Positions 25,115-33,590 of a stretch of DNA of 64,000 bases are shown piece by piece. Below the pieces are notes generated by a model, which saw only the letters and a program-made list of their open reading frames with translations, did not search any database and was not told where the DNA came from. Positions within the stretch are counted from its first letter, which is position 1; each line of letters opens with the position of its first letter. Position numbers and translations under genes: made by a program. The stretch spans positions 62,001 to 126,000 of the forward strand of contig NZ_JBHSBN010000008.1 of assembly GCF_042650605.1 (NCBI RefSeq), given 5' to 3'. The DNA is from Micromonospora_J zhanjiangensis. GTDB taxonomy: Bacteria > Actinomycetota > Actinomycetes > Mycobacteriales > Micromonosporaceae.

Positions 25115-25220
25115 GAGCCACTCCTGTCTATGGTCGGCTACCGCCCGGTAGGGGCGCCGGGCCTACTACCCAGGGCGAAGAAAATTCACGCCCTCTTGCC
25201 GACCGGCAGGTTTTGACGGG

Positions 25221-25256
25221 AAAACCCCGCCGTCCGGGGTGCGACGGCGGGGTTTT
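25221..25256 (-). terminator. Symmetric A/T-flanked terminator
   Basis: A 14-bp perfect stem (25221-25234 with 25243-25256) has AAAA on one side and TTTT on the other, so it gives a U-run on either strand. It lies downstream of the minus-strand gene ending at 25318. Confidence 0.9.
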
Positions 25257-25317
25257 CGGCCGAATGGGTGTGGAGCCCGGTGGTCCCGTGGGTGCTCCGC
25301 GCTGGCTGTCCGATATG

Positions 25318-26181
25318 TCAGAGCCCGAGCAGCCGGTCCAGGAGGTCCCGGTAGCGGCGGACGACCACCCGCAGTTGTTCGGTGTCGCCCGGCTCACCGT
25401 TCTGCCAACCACCGAGGTCGTCCTTCTGCCGGGACAGCGCGGCGGCCAGCGCCTCGATCGCCTCCTCGACCAGTCCCTGCGCCTCGCCGGCCGCGGCCCG
25501 CGGGTCGTCGACGAACCGAAGCTGCACGTCCCGCCACCGGTCCCGGAATCCCCGCGTGGCGTCGTCGGTCAGCAACGCGGCGACCGGTTCGACGGGTACG
25601 TCACCCGGCATCAGCTCGGTCGACGCCGGTCCGGCCGCGCCCACCGAGCGGTCCCCGTCCGGCGCCGGGGTGGCCTCGTCCACGGGGTTGATCACCGCCT
25701 GCTCCGGTACGTCCTCCGGCCCGTGGTGCGCCACGCCGTCGACTGCCCCGTCAACGTGCTCGCCGGTCAGCGGCGCGTCGGCGTGCTCGCCGGTCAGTGG
25801 CGCGGTCCGGTCGTCGACGGTCCCGTCGCCGGACCGGACGGTGCTCTCGTCCCGGGGGTCGGGTTCCCGCTCGCGGTCGGGGTTGGCCAGGGCGGCGGCC
25901 GCCGCGGCACCGCCGACGGTGCTGGCCCCGAACGCGGTGGGGACCGGACCCGGCTCGTGGAACTCCGTCCCGTCCCGGTCGTCGACCTCCGCGTCGCCGA
26001 TCGGCGCGCCGTCGATCCGGTCCGAGTCGTGCAGGGAGTCCGCCCGGTCGTGCGCCAGGCCGTCCCGGTCGGTGTCGGCCGCGGCGAGACCGTCCCGGTC
26101 GGTGTCGTCCCGGTCGGTGTCGGCCGGGCCCGTCGGGTGGTCGGTCCGGTCGTCCTGGAACTGCTGGTCCTGGTGACGCAT
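25318..26181 (-). CDS. Unknown acidic protein with a C-terminal domain shared with its neighbour
   Basis: Protein of 287 aa. The first 190 residues are low-complexity and acidic, with DTDRD/DTDRDGL repeats near the start and two PLTGEH repeats (about 127-145). The last 100 residues form an ordered helical domain with RWRDVQLRFVDDPRAAAGEAQGL and, at the end, DTEQLRVVVRRYRDLLDRLLG. The same pattern occurs in the upstream gene (26192-26785), so the two are tandem paralogues at the domain level. The ATG follows GGAGATCCCC and is only 10 nt from the upstream stop. A terminator follows. No function is known to me. Confidence 0.75.
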   Translation of the reverse strand: MRHQDQQFQDDRTDHPTGPADTDRDDTDRDGLAAADTDRDGLAHDRADSLHDSDRIDGAPIGDAEVDDRDGTEFHEPGPVPTAFGASTVGGAAAAAALANPDREREPDPRDESTVRSGDGTVDDRTAPLTGEHADAPLTGEHVDGAVDGVAHHGPEDVPEQAVINPVDEATPAPDGDRSVGAAGPASTELMPGDVPVEPVAALLTDDATRGFRDRWRDVQLRFVDDPRAAAGEAQGLVEEAIEALAAALSRQKDDLGGWQNGEPGDTEQLRVVVRRYRDLLDRLLGL

Positions 26182-26191
26182 GGGGATCTCC

Positions 26192-26785
26192 TCAGCGGTT
26201 CGGCGCGTCTTGGGGGGCGTCCGGACGGGTCCCGTCCGAGGTGTGGGCGCGTACCGGATCGGTGCCGAGCAGGTCGGCGAAGAGCGCCCGGTAGTGCACG
26301 ACGGCCTGGCGGAGCTGTTCGGTGCTCGCCTCGCCGCGTTCGTTGCTCAGGTGGATCTCGTGGGCGTCGCGGTAGTGGGTCAGGGTCCGGGCGTGTTCGA
26401 CGGAGAGGTGGGCGAGCTGCTCCTCGTACCCCTGGGTCGGGTAGCCCCGTTCGGCGATCAACCGGGTGACCAGCTCGTCGGCCGCGCCGACGGCCTCGCC
26501 GGGAGCGTCGATGAACCGGGCCTGGAGTTCCTCCCAGGCCGTCGAGTACTCGCGGCGGGACTCGTCGGACAGCGGGGTGAGGTCGAGGTCGGCGTGCCGC
26601 CGTTCCCGCTCCCGCAACTCCCGCTCGGCGGCGGACCGATTCTCCTGCTCAGCGACGACCCGGTCGTACTCCGGGCCGAACCGCGTCCGCAGGGCCCGGC
26701 GTCGACCGAGCACCACCGCGGTGACCACGACGGCGGCGACGACGAGCAGGACGAGGACGAGAACGATTATCTGCGTGGGCGACAT
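26192..26785 (-). CDS. Membrane-anchored protein with the same C-terminal helical domain
   Basis: Protein of 197 aa starting at the ATG at 26785 after GGAGGAGCC. It has an N-terminal membrane helix (TQIIVLVLVLLVVAAVVVTAVVLG, within 4-27), then RRR and a coiled-coil-like charged segment. The cytoplasmic domain has AWEELQARFIDAPGEAVGAADELV, later STEQLRQAVVHYRALFADLLG. The W-x3-Q-x-RF-[VI]-D and TEQLR-x2-V-x2-YR-x-L signatures match the downstream gene product. This looks like a membrane-bound and soluble pair in one operon. The partners, and any link to envelope or stress functions, are unknown. Confidence 0.75.
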   Translation of the reverse strand: MSPTQIIVLVLVLLVVAAVVVTAVVLGRRRALRTRFGPEYDRVVAEQENRSAAERELRERERRHADLDLTPLSDESRREYSTAWEELQARFIDAPGEAVGAADELVTRLIAERGYPTQGYEEQLAHLSVEHARTLTHYRDAHEIHLSNERGEASTEQLRQAVVHYRALFADLLGTDPVRAHTSDGTRPDAPQDAPNR

Positions 26786-27081
26786 GGCTCCTCCTTCGCC
26801 ACCTGCTATTCCCGCGCGGAGGTGGTCGCCAATCCCCCTCCGGAGCATTTTCCCCCGGGCGGGGAAATACCGTCGGCGGAACGGGACGTACCACCGTCCC
26901 GGGGGTGGACGACCACCAGCAGGACGTCGAGCACCAGCAGGACGTCGAGCCGGGACGCGCTGCGCACCCGGCGGGACTCTGGTTACATCGGTCGGGAAGG
27001 GTCTCCGCCCGGGCGACGAGCGCGGCGCCGGGGCCCTTCCGCGCGTATGGACGGGACACGGATCGGCGGAGGGAACCGCGG
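26786..27081. other. Divergent intergenic region with an 18-nt tandem duplication
   Basis: The 296-bp region between the membrane-anchored unknown gene and the lactonase gene contains an exact tandem duplication of CACCAGCAGGACGTCGAG (26914-26931 and 26932-26949). Divergent promoters must lie here, but I cannot place them confidently. No coding region is supported. Confidence 0.6.
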
Positions 27082-28116
27082 GTGAACGGCGACGACACCA
27101 TCGTCCATATCGGCTGCTACACGGCCGTGAGCGGCGGCCGGGGGGAGGGGATCGTCACGGCCCGCCGCGATCCGGCGTCCGGCGCCCTGGCGCCGCTCGG
27201 CCCGGCCGTGTCGACGCCGTCCCCGTCCTTCCTGGCCCGGCACCCCGAACTCCCGGTGCTGTACGCGGTCAACGAGCTGGCCGAGGGGACGGTGAGCGCC
27301 TTCACGGTGCGGCCGGACGGCGGGCTCACCGCGGCGGGCACCGTGGCCACGGGTGGTGACAGCCCGTGTCACCTGGCCGTCTCGGCGACCGGCCGGTTCC
27401 TGTTCTCGGCCAACTACGGCAGCGGCAGCGTCGCGGTGCACCGCCTCGACGACGCGGGTCGGCCCGGCGAGCGTGCCGACCTGGTGACCCACGACGGCCA
27501 TGGTCCGGTCGCCGACCGGCAGGAACACGCGCACGCGCACATGGTGTCGCCCGAGCCGACCGGCGACCGACTGCTGGTGGTGGACCTGGGCGCCGACGGG
27601 ATCTACCGGTACGACGTCGGTCCGGCCGGGCGGCTGGCGCAGGCCGGCCCGCCGGTGCGGATCCGGCCTGGCACCGGACCGCGGCACCTGGCCCGGCATC
27701 CGGACGGGCACCGGTTCTTCCTGGCCGGGGAGTTGGACCCGACGGTGACCGGCTACGAGCGGGACGCCGACGGGGTGTTGCGCGAGCGGGCCCGGGTGCC
27801 GGCCAGCCGGCGGTCGGGGCACGTGCAGCCGTCCGAGATCGCGGTGCGGCCGGACGGGCGGTTCCTCTACGTGGCGAACCGGGGGATCGGCACGGTGACG
27901 GTCTTCGCGCTGGACGAGAGCGCGCCGCGGCAGGTGTCGGAGGTGGATACCGGCGGCGACTGGCCCCGGCATTTCGCCCTTATCGGGGATCATCTCTACG
28001 TTGCCGACGAACGCGCACATCGCATCTTCGTCTTCGCGGTCGATCCGGAGTCGGGTGGTCTCACCCCGGCGGTGGAACCGGTTCCCGTTGCCAGCCCAAC
28101 CTGTGTCCTGCCTTAA
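27082..28116 (+). CDS. Lactonase-family beta-propeller (6-phosphogluconolactonase type)
   Basis: Protein of 344 aa from GTG 27082, 8 nt after GGAGGGA. It is a seven-bladed propeller of the Lactonase (YbhE/Pgl) family. Blade-like repeats are visible, e.g. FLARHPELPVLYAVNELAEG, HLAVSATGRFLFSANYGSG, HMVSPEPTGDRLLVVDLG and IAVRPDGRFLYVANRGIGTV. The active-site region HAHAHMVSPE with clustered histidines and the RHFALIGDHLYVADE end fit the family. It may hydrolyse 6-phosphogluconolactone in the pentose-phosphate pathway or another lactone. It stands alone, so the substrate is uncertain. No signal peptide is seen. Confidence 0.85.
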   Translation: MNGDDTIVHIGCYTAVSGGRGEGIVTARRDPASGALAPLGPAVSTPSPSFLARHPELPVLYAVNELAEGTVSAFTVRPDGGLTAAGTVATGGDSPCHLAVSATGRFLFSANYGSGSVAVHRLDDAGRPGERADLVTHDGHGPVADRQEHAHAHMVSPEPTGDRLLVVDLGADGIYRYDVGPAGRLAQAGPPVRIRPGTGPRHLARHPDGHRFFLAGELDPTVTGYERDADGVLRERARVPASRRSGHVQPSEIAVRPDGRFLYVANRGIGTVTVFALDESAPRQVSEVDTGGDWPRHFALIGDHLYVADERAHRIFVFAVDPESGGLTPAVEPVPVASPTCVLP

Positions 28117-28309
28117 ATTTTGCTTAAGTTTTGTCGTGGTGAGTTTTCCGGCCTAAGATGCGAGCCGGACAAAAGCTACGCATACCGAGACGCACCGCGA
28201 TGAGGGGTGTGCCCGCAGTGACGAGAGTTGCCCGCGCTGTTTCTCCTGAGTAACTTTCGTCCGAACGTACCTAGCAGGGAGAACCCTCCGACCCGCAAGA
28301 TTGGTGATC

Positions 28310-30076
28310 GTGTCAGGCCGCCATCGCAATCGTGCCCAGATCCGTCGAGGAGCCGCCGTCGCTGGGGCGATGGCGGTGGTCCTCGTTGTCACGGGGGCGT
28401 GGTTCGGCTACCAGAAGTTCACCGAACCGGCCTGCTCCGGGGAGCTGCGGATCCGGGTGGCGGCCACGCCCGAGATGGCCCCGGCCGTCCAGGCCGCCGC
28501 CGCGAAGTGGTCGTCCGACGGCGCCGCGGTCGGCGGTGTCTGTGTCGTCGCCGACGTACAGGCGGCCGAGCCGGTGGACGTCGCGGCCGCGGTGGCCGGC
28601 CAGCACGGGGTCACCCTGCCCGGGGTCGGCCAGGCCAGCGGCGACGCGGTCCTGCCCGACGTCTGGGTGCCCGACTCGTCGACCTGGCTGCTGCGGTTGC
28701 AGAAGGCCGCCGCCGGATTCGCGCCGAGCAACCGCGCGTCGATCGCCCGCAGCCCGGTCGTGGTGGCCATGCCCGAGCCGGTCGCCGCCACCCTCGGCTG
28801 GCCCGACAAGAAGCTGACCTGGAACGACCTGCTCGGCCAGCTCACCACGGGGACCAAGCTCAAGGCCGGCATCGTCGAGCCGAGCCGGGACGCCGCCGGC
28901 CTGTCCGGCCTGCTCTCCATCAGCCAGGCCGCGGCGACCGCCGGCCCGGACGCGCAGCGGCAGACCACCGGGGCGCTCCGGGCGCTCGCGGCCACCAAGT
29001 CGGTGCTCCGCGAGGACCTGTTGCAGCGGTTCCCCCGCGCCGGTGACCCCGCGGCCATCGCCGCCGCGCTCAGCGCGGCGGCGATGTCCGAGGAAGATGT
29101 CATCTACTACAACGCGAAGAAGCCGCCCATCCCGCTCGCCGCGCTCTACCTGGAGCCCGCGCCGATCTCGCTGGACTACCCGTACGCGGTGATGCCGGGC
29201 ATCGATCCGGCCCGTGCGGCCGCGGCCGGTCGGCTGTTCGAACTGCTCAACACCGCCGGGTTCCGCGACCGGCTCGGCGCCCAGGGCCTGCGCGCGCCGG
29301 ACGGCACCGTGACGCCCGGGCTGAGCGCGCCGCAGGGCGCCCCGAGTCCGGCCGGCAGCCCGCCCGGCGCGACCACCCCGCAACCGGGCGGTACGGCCGC
29401 CGCCGGCGGGCTGGCCGCGGACGTGGTCGAGCGGGCGCTCTCCACCTGGTCCATCGCCACCCAGAGCGGGCGGATGCTGGCCGTGATCGACGTGTCCGGC
29501 TCGATGGAACGGACCGTCCCGACGGCGAACAACGCCACCCGGGAACAGGTGACCGTCGCGGCGGCGTCGAAGGGGCTCGGCCTCTTCGACGACTCCTGGG
29601 CGATCGGCCTGTGGACGTTCTCAACGAACATGGTCGGCAGCCAGCCGTGGAAGCAGCTCGTGCCGATCGGCCCGCTGTCCAGCCAGCGGACGAAGCTGCT
29701 CGCCGGCCTGACCACGGTCGTGCCCAAGCCGGACGGCAACACCGGCCTGTTCGACACCACCCTGGCGGCGTACAAGGCGGTACAGGACGGCTGGGAGCCT
29801 GGCAAGGTCAACTCGGTGGTGCTGTTCACCGACGGCAAGAACGAGAACCCCGGCGGTCTGACCCAGCAGCAACTCATCGCCAAGCTGAAGGCGGCCATTG
29901 ACCCCGAACGGCCGGTCCAGGTGATCATCATCGGCATCGGTCGGGACGTGAGCCGGGCCGAGTTGGAGGCCATCGTCAAGGTGACCGGTGGCGGCCAGTT
30001 CGTCACCGAGGACCCGGCCGAGATCGGCACCATCTTCCTCAAGGCGATCTCGCTGCGACCACCGGCCACCCGCTGA
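28310..30076 (+). CDS. Membrane-anchored solute-binding and VWA-domain fusion protein
   Basis: Protein of 588 aa from GTG 28310, although a TTG at 28301 is possible. An N-terminal membrane helix (AAVAGAMAVVLVVTGAWFGY) is followed by an extracellular solute-binding-like domain (about 45-335, starting ELRIRVAATPEMAPAV). Next come a Ser/Pro/Gly linker (about 338-365) and a von Willebrand factor A domain (about 375-585). The metal-ion site is intact: AVIDVSGSMERT (DxSxS, Asp about 394), TGLFDTTLAAY and VVLFTDGKNENPGG. The fusion is a known actinobacterial architecture with no firmly defined ligand. It probably acts as a surface sensor or adhesin. It is monocistronic with a downstream hairpin. Confidence 0.87.
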   Translation: MSGRHRNRAQIRRGAAVAGAMAVVLVVTGAWFGYQKFTEPACSGELRIRVAATPEMAPAVQAAAAKWSSDGAAVGGVCVVADVQAAEPVDVAAAVAGQHGVTLPGVGQASGDAVLPDVWVPDSSTWLLRLQKAAAGFAPSNRASIARSPVVVAMPEPVAATLGWPDKKLTWNDLLGQLTTGTKLKAGIVEPSRDAAGLSGLLSISQAAATAGPDAQRQTTGALRALAATKSVLREDLLQRFPRAGDPAAIAAALSAAAMSEEDVIYYNAKKPPIPLAALYLEPAPISLDYPYAVMPGIDPARAAAAGRLFELLNTAGFRDRLGAQGLRAPDGTVTPGLSAPQGAPSPAGSPPGATTPQPGGTAAAGGLAADVVERALSTWSIATQSGRMLAVIDVSGSMERTVPTANNATREQVTVAAASKGLGLFDDSWAIGLWTFSTNMVGSQPWKQLVPIGPLSSQRTKLLAGLTTVVPKPDGNTGLFDTTLAAYKAVQDGWEPGKVNSVVLFTDGKNENPGGLTQQQLIAKLKAAIDPERPVQVIIIGIGRDVSRAELEAIVKVTGGGQFVTEDPAEIGTIFLKAISLRPPATR

Positions 30077-30092
30077 CCCCGGATCGACGCCA

Positions 30093-30121
30093 GGGCCGTG
30101 GTCGGTTTCCGACCGCGGCCC
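30093..30121 (+). terminator. Hairpin after the VWA fusion gene
   Basis: Thirteen-base arms (30093-30105 and 30109-30121) with one G-U pair and a TTT loop, 17 nt after the stop. Confidence 0.78.
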
Positions 30122-30169
30122 GCGTCGGTTCCCGCCTCCGGCGGGAAGGGGTACGCCCCATGAGCGCAA

Positions 30170-30184
30170 GTGAATTTCGTTCAC
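30170..30184. promoter_or_regulatory. Inverted repeat GTGAA-TTTCG-TTCAC upstream of the sugar transferase gene
   Basis: A perfect 5-bp inverted repeat in a locally AT-richer stretch between the VWA gene terminator and the sugar-transferase start. It may be a regulator site. No regulator is assigned; low confidence. Confidence 0.35.
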
Positions 30185-30330
30185 GACGCGCCAAGTGACA
30201 GTAATCTGTCGGAAGCTCTCCGTAATCCCGCCCATGGGTGAGGATGTCCTGGTGCCCCGATGTCGTCGGTCCCGGTAACGGGCCGTCGGTTCGGTCACGG
30301 GGGCGCCCCGGCAGACCTGTGGGAGGGCCG

Positions 30331-31815
30331 TTGACGACGTCGCCCCTGCTCAGCCCCGTTGTTGCGGGGCCCGGGACCACTTCGGACGGTGCCGTTCTCG
30401 CCCAGCGGGAGCAACAGAGCCGTTACCTGCGCTTCCTGCTCGTGCTCGACGTCGGGGTCATCGCGGTCGCCGTGATCTGCGGCTACCTGGCCCGGTTCGG
30501 CGACGACGACCCGCGCGGTTCCGACATCCCGTACATCCTGGTCGGGCCGGGTCTGGTGCTGGCCTGGTTGCTCTTCCTCAAGACGCTCCGGTGCTACGAC
30601 GACCGGGTGCTGGGCTACGGTGCCGACGAGTACCGCCGGGTGGTGTCGGCCAGCCTGCGGCTCGCCGGGGCGGTCGCGATCGCCGGTTACGTCGCCGACG
30701 TGGGTGTCTCCCGGGGTTTCCTCGCCATCTCCTTCGGCGTCGGCACGACCGGCCTGGTCGCGGCCCGGTTCGGCGCCCGTAAGGTGCTGCACCGGGCCCG
30801 GGCCCGGGGAGCCGGCTGGTCCCGCCGGGTGCTCGTGGTCGGCGACGCGGCCCACGTGCTGGAACTGGTCGGCACGCTGCGCCGCGAGCCGTACGCGGGG
30901 TACCAGGTGGTCGGCGCGTGCATCCCCGACGCGCTGCTCGCCCCGGTGCCGCAGCGACTCGGCGACGTCCCGGTGGTCGGCTCGTTCCGCGGCATCCTGG
31001 AGGCCGCCGACGCGAGCGGCGTGGACACCGTCGCGGTGACCGCGTCCGGGGAACTGACCGCGACCCGGTTGCGCCGGCTGGGTTGGCAGTTGGAGGGCAC
31101 CGGCATCGACCTGGTGCTGGCGCCCGCGCTGACCGATGTCGCCGGACCGCGCATCCACACCCGGCCGGTCGCCGGGCTGCCACTGATCCACGTCGAGGCG
31201 CCCGAGTTCCGGGGCGCCCGCAAGCTCGTCAAGGGTCTGGTCGACCGGACCGTCGCGCTGGCCGCGCTGACCCTCGCGCTGCCGGCGCTCGCCGCGATCG
31301 CGCTGGCCGTCAAGCTGGACAGCCGCGGCCCGGTGATCTTCCGGCAGGTCCGGGTCGGCCGTGGCGGCGAGGAGTTCGGCGTCTACAAGTTCCGCACCAT
31401 GGTGGTCAACGCCGACACGCTGCTGGCCGAGCTGGCCGCCCGGAACGAGACCGACGGACTGTTGTTCAAGATGCGCGAGGATCCCCGGGTCACCCGGGTC
31501 GGCCGGTTCCTGCGCAAGTGGTCCCTGGACGAACTGCCCCAACTGGCCAACGTGCTGTTCGGGGACATGAGCCTGGTCGGCCCCCGGCCACCGCTGCCCT
31601 CCGAGGTGGCCCGGTACGACGGGGACGTCGCCCGGCGACTGCTGGTCAAGCCGGGCATGACCGGGTTGTGGCAGGTCAGCGGACGGTCCGATCTCACCTG
31701 GGAGGACGGCATCCGGCTCGACCTCTACTACGTGGAGAACTGGTCGCTGGCCACCGACCTGACAATCCTGTGGAAGACGGTGGGCGCGGTCGTCAACGGC
31801 CGCGGTGCCTACTGA
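30331..31815 (+). CDS. Polyprenyl-phosphate sugar-1-phosphate transferase (exopolysaccharide initiator)
   Basis: Membrane protein of about 494 aa of the PssY/WbaP type that transfers sugar-1-phosphate from a nucleotide sugar to undecaprenyl phosphate, the first step of a surface polysaccharide. It has four to five N-terminal helices (e.g. LLVLDVGVIAVAVICGYLARF), a central CoA-binding-like domain (VLVVGDAAHVLELVGTLRRE), one more helix (ALAALTLALPALAAIALAVKL) and the catalytic domain. Signatures are YKFRTMVVNAD, KWSLDELPQLANVLFGDMSLVGPRPP and KPGMTGLWQVSGRSD. The start is uncertain: TTG 30331 follows GGGAGGG closely. No glycosyltransferase cluster is seen around it, so its pathway is encoded elsewhere. 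Confidence 0.9.
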   Translation: MTTSPLLSPVVAGPGTTSDGAVLAQREQQSRYLRFLLVLDVGVIAVAVICGYLARFGDDDPRGSDIPYILVGPGLVLAWLLFLKTLRCYDDRVLGYGADEYRRVVSASLRLAGAVAIAGYVADVGVSRGFLAISFGVGTTGLVAARFGARKVLHRARARGAGWSRRVLVVGDAAHVLELVGTLRREPYAGYQVVGACIPDALLAPVPQRLGDVPVVGSFRGILEAADASGVDTVAVTASGELTATRLRRLGWQLEGTGIDLVLAPALTDVAGPRIHTRPVAGLPLIHVEAPEFRGARKLVKGLVDRTVALAALTLALPALAAIALAVKLDSRGPVIFRQVRVGRGGEEFGVYKFRTMVVNADTLLAELAARNETDGLLFKMREDPRVTRVGRFLRKWSLDELPQLANVLFGDMSLVGPRPPLPSEVARYDGDVARRLLVKPGMTGLWQVSGRSDLTWEDGIRLDLYYVENWSLATDLTILWKTVGAVVNGRGAY

Positions 31816-31827
31816 CCCGGACACGGC

Positions 31828-32961
31828 TCACGGCTGCGGGCCACGCCAGTCCAGGCACACCGCCACCGCGTCGTCCACCAGGTCGGAGCCGACGTACGCG
31901 CGCAGGTCGCCCAGCAGCGACCGGACCGCCTCCAGCGGCGCCATCGTCCCGCTGCGCCGGACGAACCGTTCCAGCGCCGTGTCGCCGTACCGGCGGCCGG
32001 TGTCGGAGGTGGCCTCGAAGATGCCGTCGCTGACCACGAACAACCGGTCGCCCACCGACAGCTGGAATCGTTGCGGACGGTAGACGGTGTCCTCGAACAT
32101 GCCCAGCGGGAACTGCGCCTCCAGCGGCTGTTCGAGCACCGCGTCGCCGCGCAGCACCAGCAGCCGGGGCGACCCGGCGTCGATCGCCGTCACCTGCCCG
32201 CCCGCCAGGTCGAGTTCGAGCAGCAGGGCGGACAGGTGCTGCGCGCCCCGGTGGTACGAGTAGATCGCCTGATCGGCCAGCGTCGCCTGGTCGGCCAGTT
32301 CGAGGCCGCCGCGCCGGGCGTTGCGCAGCGCGTTGGTGGCCAGGGCGGTCAGGCTGGCCGCGACCACGCCCTCGCCCATGCCGTTGACGACCGACAGCCA
32401 GACCCGGTGCCCGTCGTCGGACCAGTCGAAGGTGTCGCCACGGACCGCGTACGCCGGTTCCAACTGGCCGGCCAGGGTGAACGAGGAGCGCTCCCGGCTG
32501 CGCCCGGGCAGCAGTTCCCACTGCATCTCGGCGGCCAGGGTGAGCCGCCGGCTGCGGGCCGCGAGCGCGTACAGGTCGGTGCCCGCCCGCACGGCGGCCA
32601 GTTCGTGGGCCAGCAGCGTGGCGATCTCCGCCAGTTCGTCCAGGTCCGTCGGGTCGGCCGGCGCGGGCGCGAGCGCCAGCACACCGGTCCGTTCGCCCCG
32701 CATGGTCACCGGCAGGTAGAGCATCCCGTCGCGGACCAGCGCCTCCTGGTGGTCGAAGCACCGCCAGGCCGGATCCCCGGCGCCGACCCGCTCCCGCCCG
32801 CCGCCCAGCGGCAGCAGCGAGGTCAGCCGGTAGTCGACCAGGAGCAGCTCGGTGGTGGTGAGTTCGTACGCCTTCGCCACCGCCTCGGCGAGCCGCTCGA
32901 CGAGGAGATCGGCGGGGGCTCCGGCCAGGATCCGGCGGATCTCGGTCAATCGGTCCGACAT
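31828..32961 (-). CDS. PP2C/SpoIIE-type serine phosphatase with GAF-like sensor domain
   Basis: Protein of 377 aa (ATG 32961 after GAGGGGGCG). The N-terminal half (about 1-150) is GAF-like (LAEAVAKAYELTTTELLLVDYRL). The C-terminal half is a SpoIIE/PP2C phosphatase domain (about 160-375), the type that dephosphorylates anti-sigma antagonists in partner-switching systems. Conserved pieces are GDTFDWSDD, LFVVSDGIFEATS and DLVDDAVAVCLDW. The motif usually DGMGxG reads VNGMGEG here, so one expected metal-site Asp is Asn and activity may be changed. It is divergent from a MarR gene with only 55 bp between starts. The target is unknown. Confidence 0.85.
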   Translation of the reverse strand: MSDRLTEIRRILAGAPADLLVERLAEAVAKAYELTTTELLLVDYRLTSLLPLGGGRERVGAGDPAWRCFDHQEALVRDGMLYLPVTMRGERTGVLALAPAPADPTDLDELAEIATLLAHELAAVRAGTDLYALAARSRRLTLAAEMQWELLPGRSRERSSFTLAGQLEPAYAVRGDTFDWSDDGHRVWLSVVNGMGEGVVAASLTALATNALRNARRGGLELADQATLADQAIYSYHRGAQHLSALLLELDLAGGQVTAIDAGSPRLLVLRGDAVLEQPLEAQFPLGMFEDTVYRPQRFQLSVGDRLFVVSDGIFEATSDTGRRYGDTALERFVRRSGTMAPLEAVRSLLGDLRAYVGSDLVDDAVAVCLDWRGPQP

Positions 32962-33016
32962 CTCGCCCCCTCGCTGGTGCAGGGGTTCTCCCTGCTGGAG
33001 TACCCTCTTGCCCAGC

Positions 33017-33499
33017 ATGACCGACATTCATGGCTCGGACGGGCCCGATGTGAGCATCACCGCCGCGGTGGACACCGCGGCGGCTGCTTTGGTGTCGCTC
33101 TGGGACGCCGCCCGGGAACAGGCCGTGAGTCAGTTGTCCGCCTCGCAGTTGCGCGCCCTGATTGTCGTCGAGCGGTACGACGGGATCAACCTGCGCGGCC
33201 TCGCCAAGAGCGTCAACATGCTCCTGTCGTCGGCGAGCCGGCTGTGCGACCGGCTGGTCGCCGCCGGCGTGCTCGAACGCGAGCCCGGCCGCCAGGACCG
33301 GCGGGAGATCTCCCTGCATCTGACCCCGGCCGGTCGGAAGCTGCTCGACGAGCTGCGGGACCACCGGCGGCAGCGGCTGGCCGAGGTGCTCACCTCGATG
33401 AGCCCGGCCGGCCGGCAGGCCCTGCTGCGCGGCCTGGCCGAGTTCGACGAGGTGCAGCAGCCCACGACCGAGCGGCACCGCCCGGCCCGCTCGGCCTGA
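33017..33499 (+). CDS. MarR-family transcriptional regulator
   Basis: Winged-helix regulator of 160 aa, starting MTDIHGSDGPDVSITAAV. Helix-turn-helix sequence is visible as LRGLAKSVNMLLSSASRLCDRLVAAGVLEREPGRQDRREISLHLTPAG, including the wing with DRR. TACCCT, 10 nt before the ATG with no Shine-Dalgarno, suggests a nearly leaderless transcript. It faces the SpoIIE-type phosphatase gene across a 55-bp gap, so it may control that gene and itself. An MFS transporter gene follows 91 bp downstream in the same direction, the usual MarR target context. The ligand is unknown. Confidence 0.85.
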   Translation: MTDIHGSDGPDVSITAAVDTAAAALVSLWDAAREQAVSQLSASQLRALIVVERYDGINLRGLAKSVNMLLSSASRLCDRLVAAGVLEREPGRQDRREISLHLTPAGRKLLDELRDHRRQRLAEVLTSMSPAGRQALLRGLAEFDEVQQPTTERHRPARSA

Positions 33500-33590
33500 C
33501 CCGGGTCGGGTCCCCTGCCGTGCGCCACCGGGGCGAATCGACCGGCGTTCCGGCTTTCCAACCGGGCCGATTGCTGATTGAGTTCCGCTC

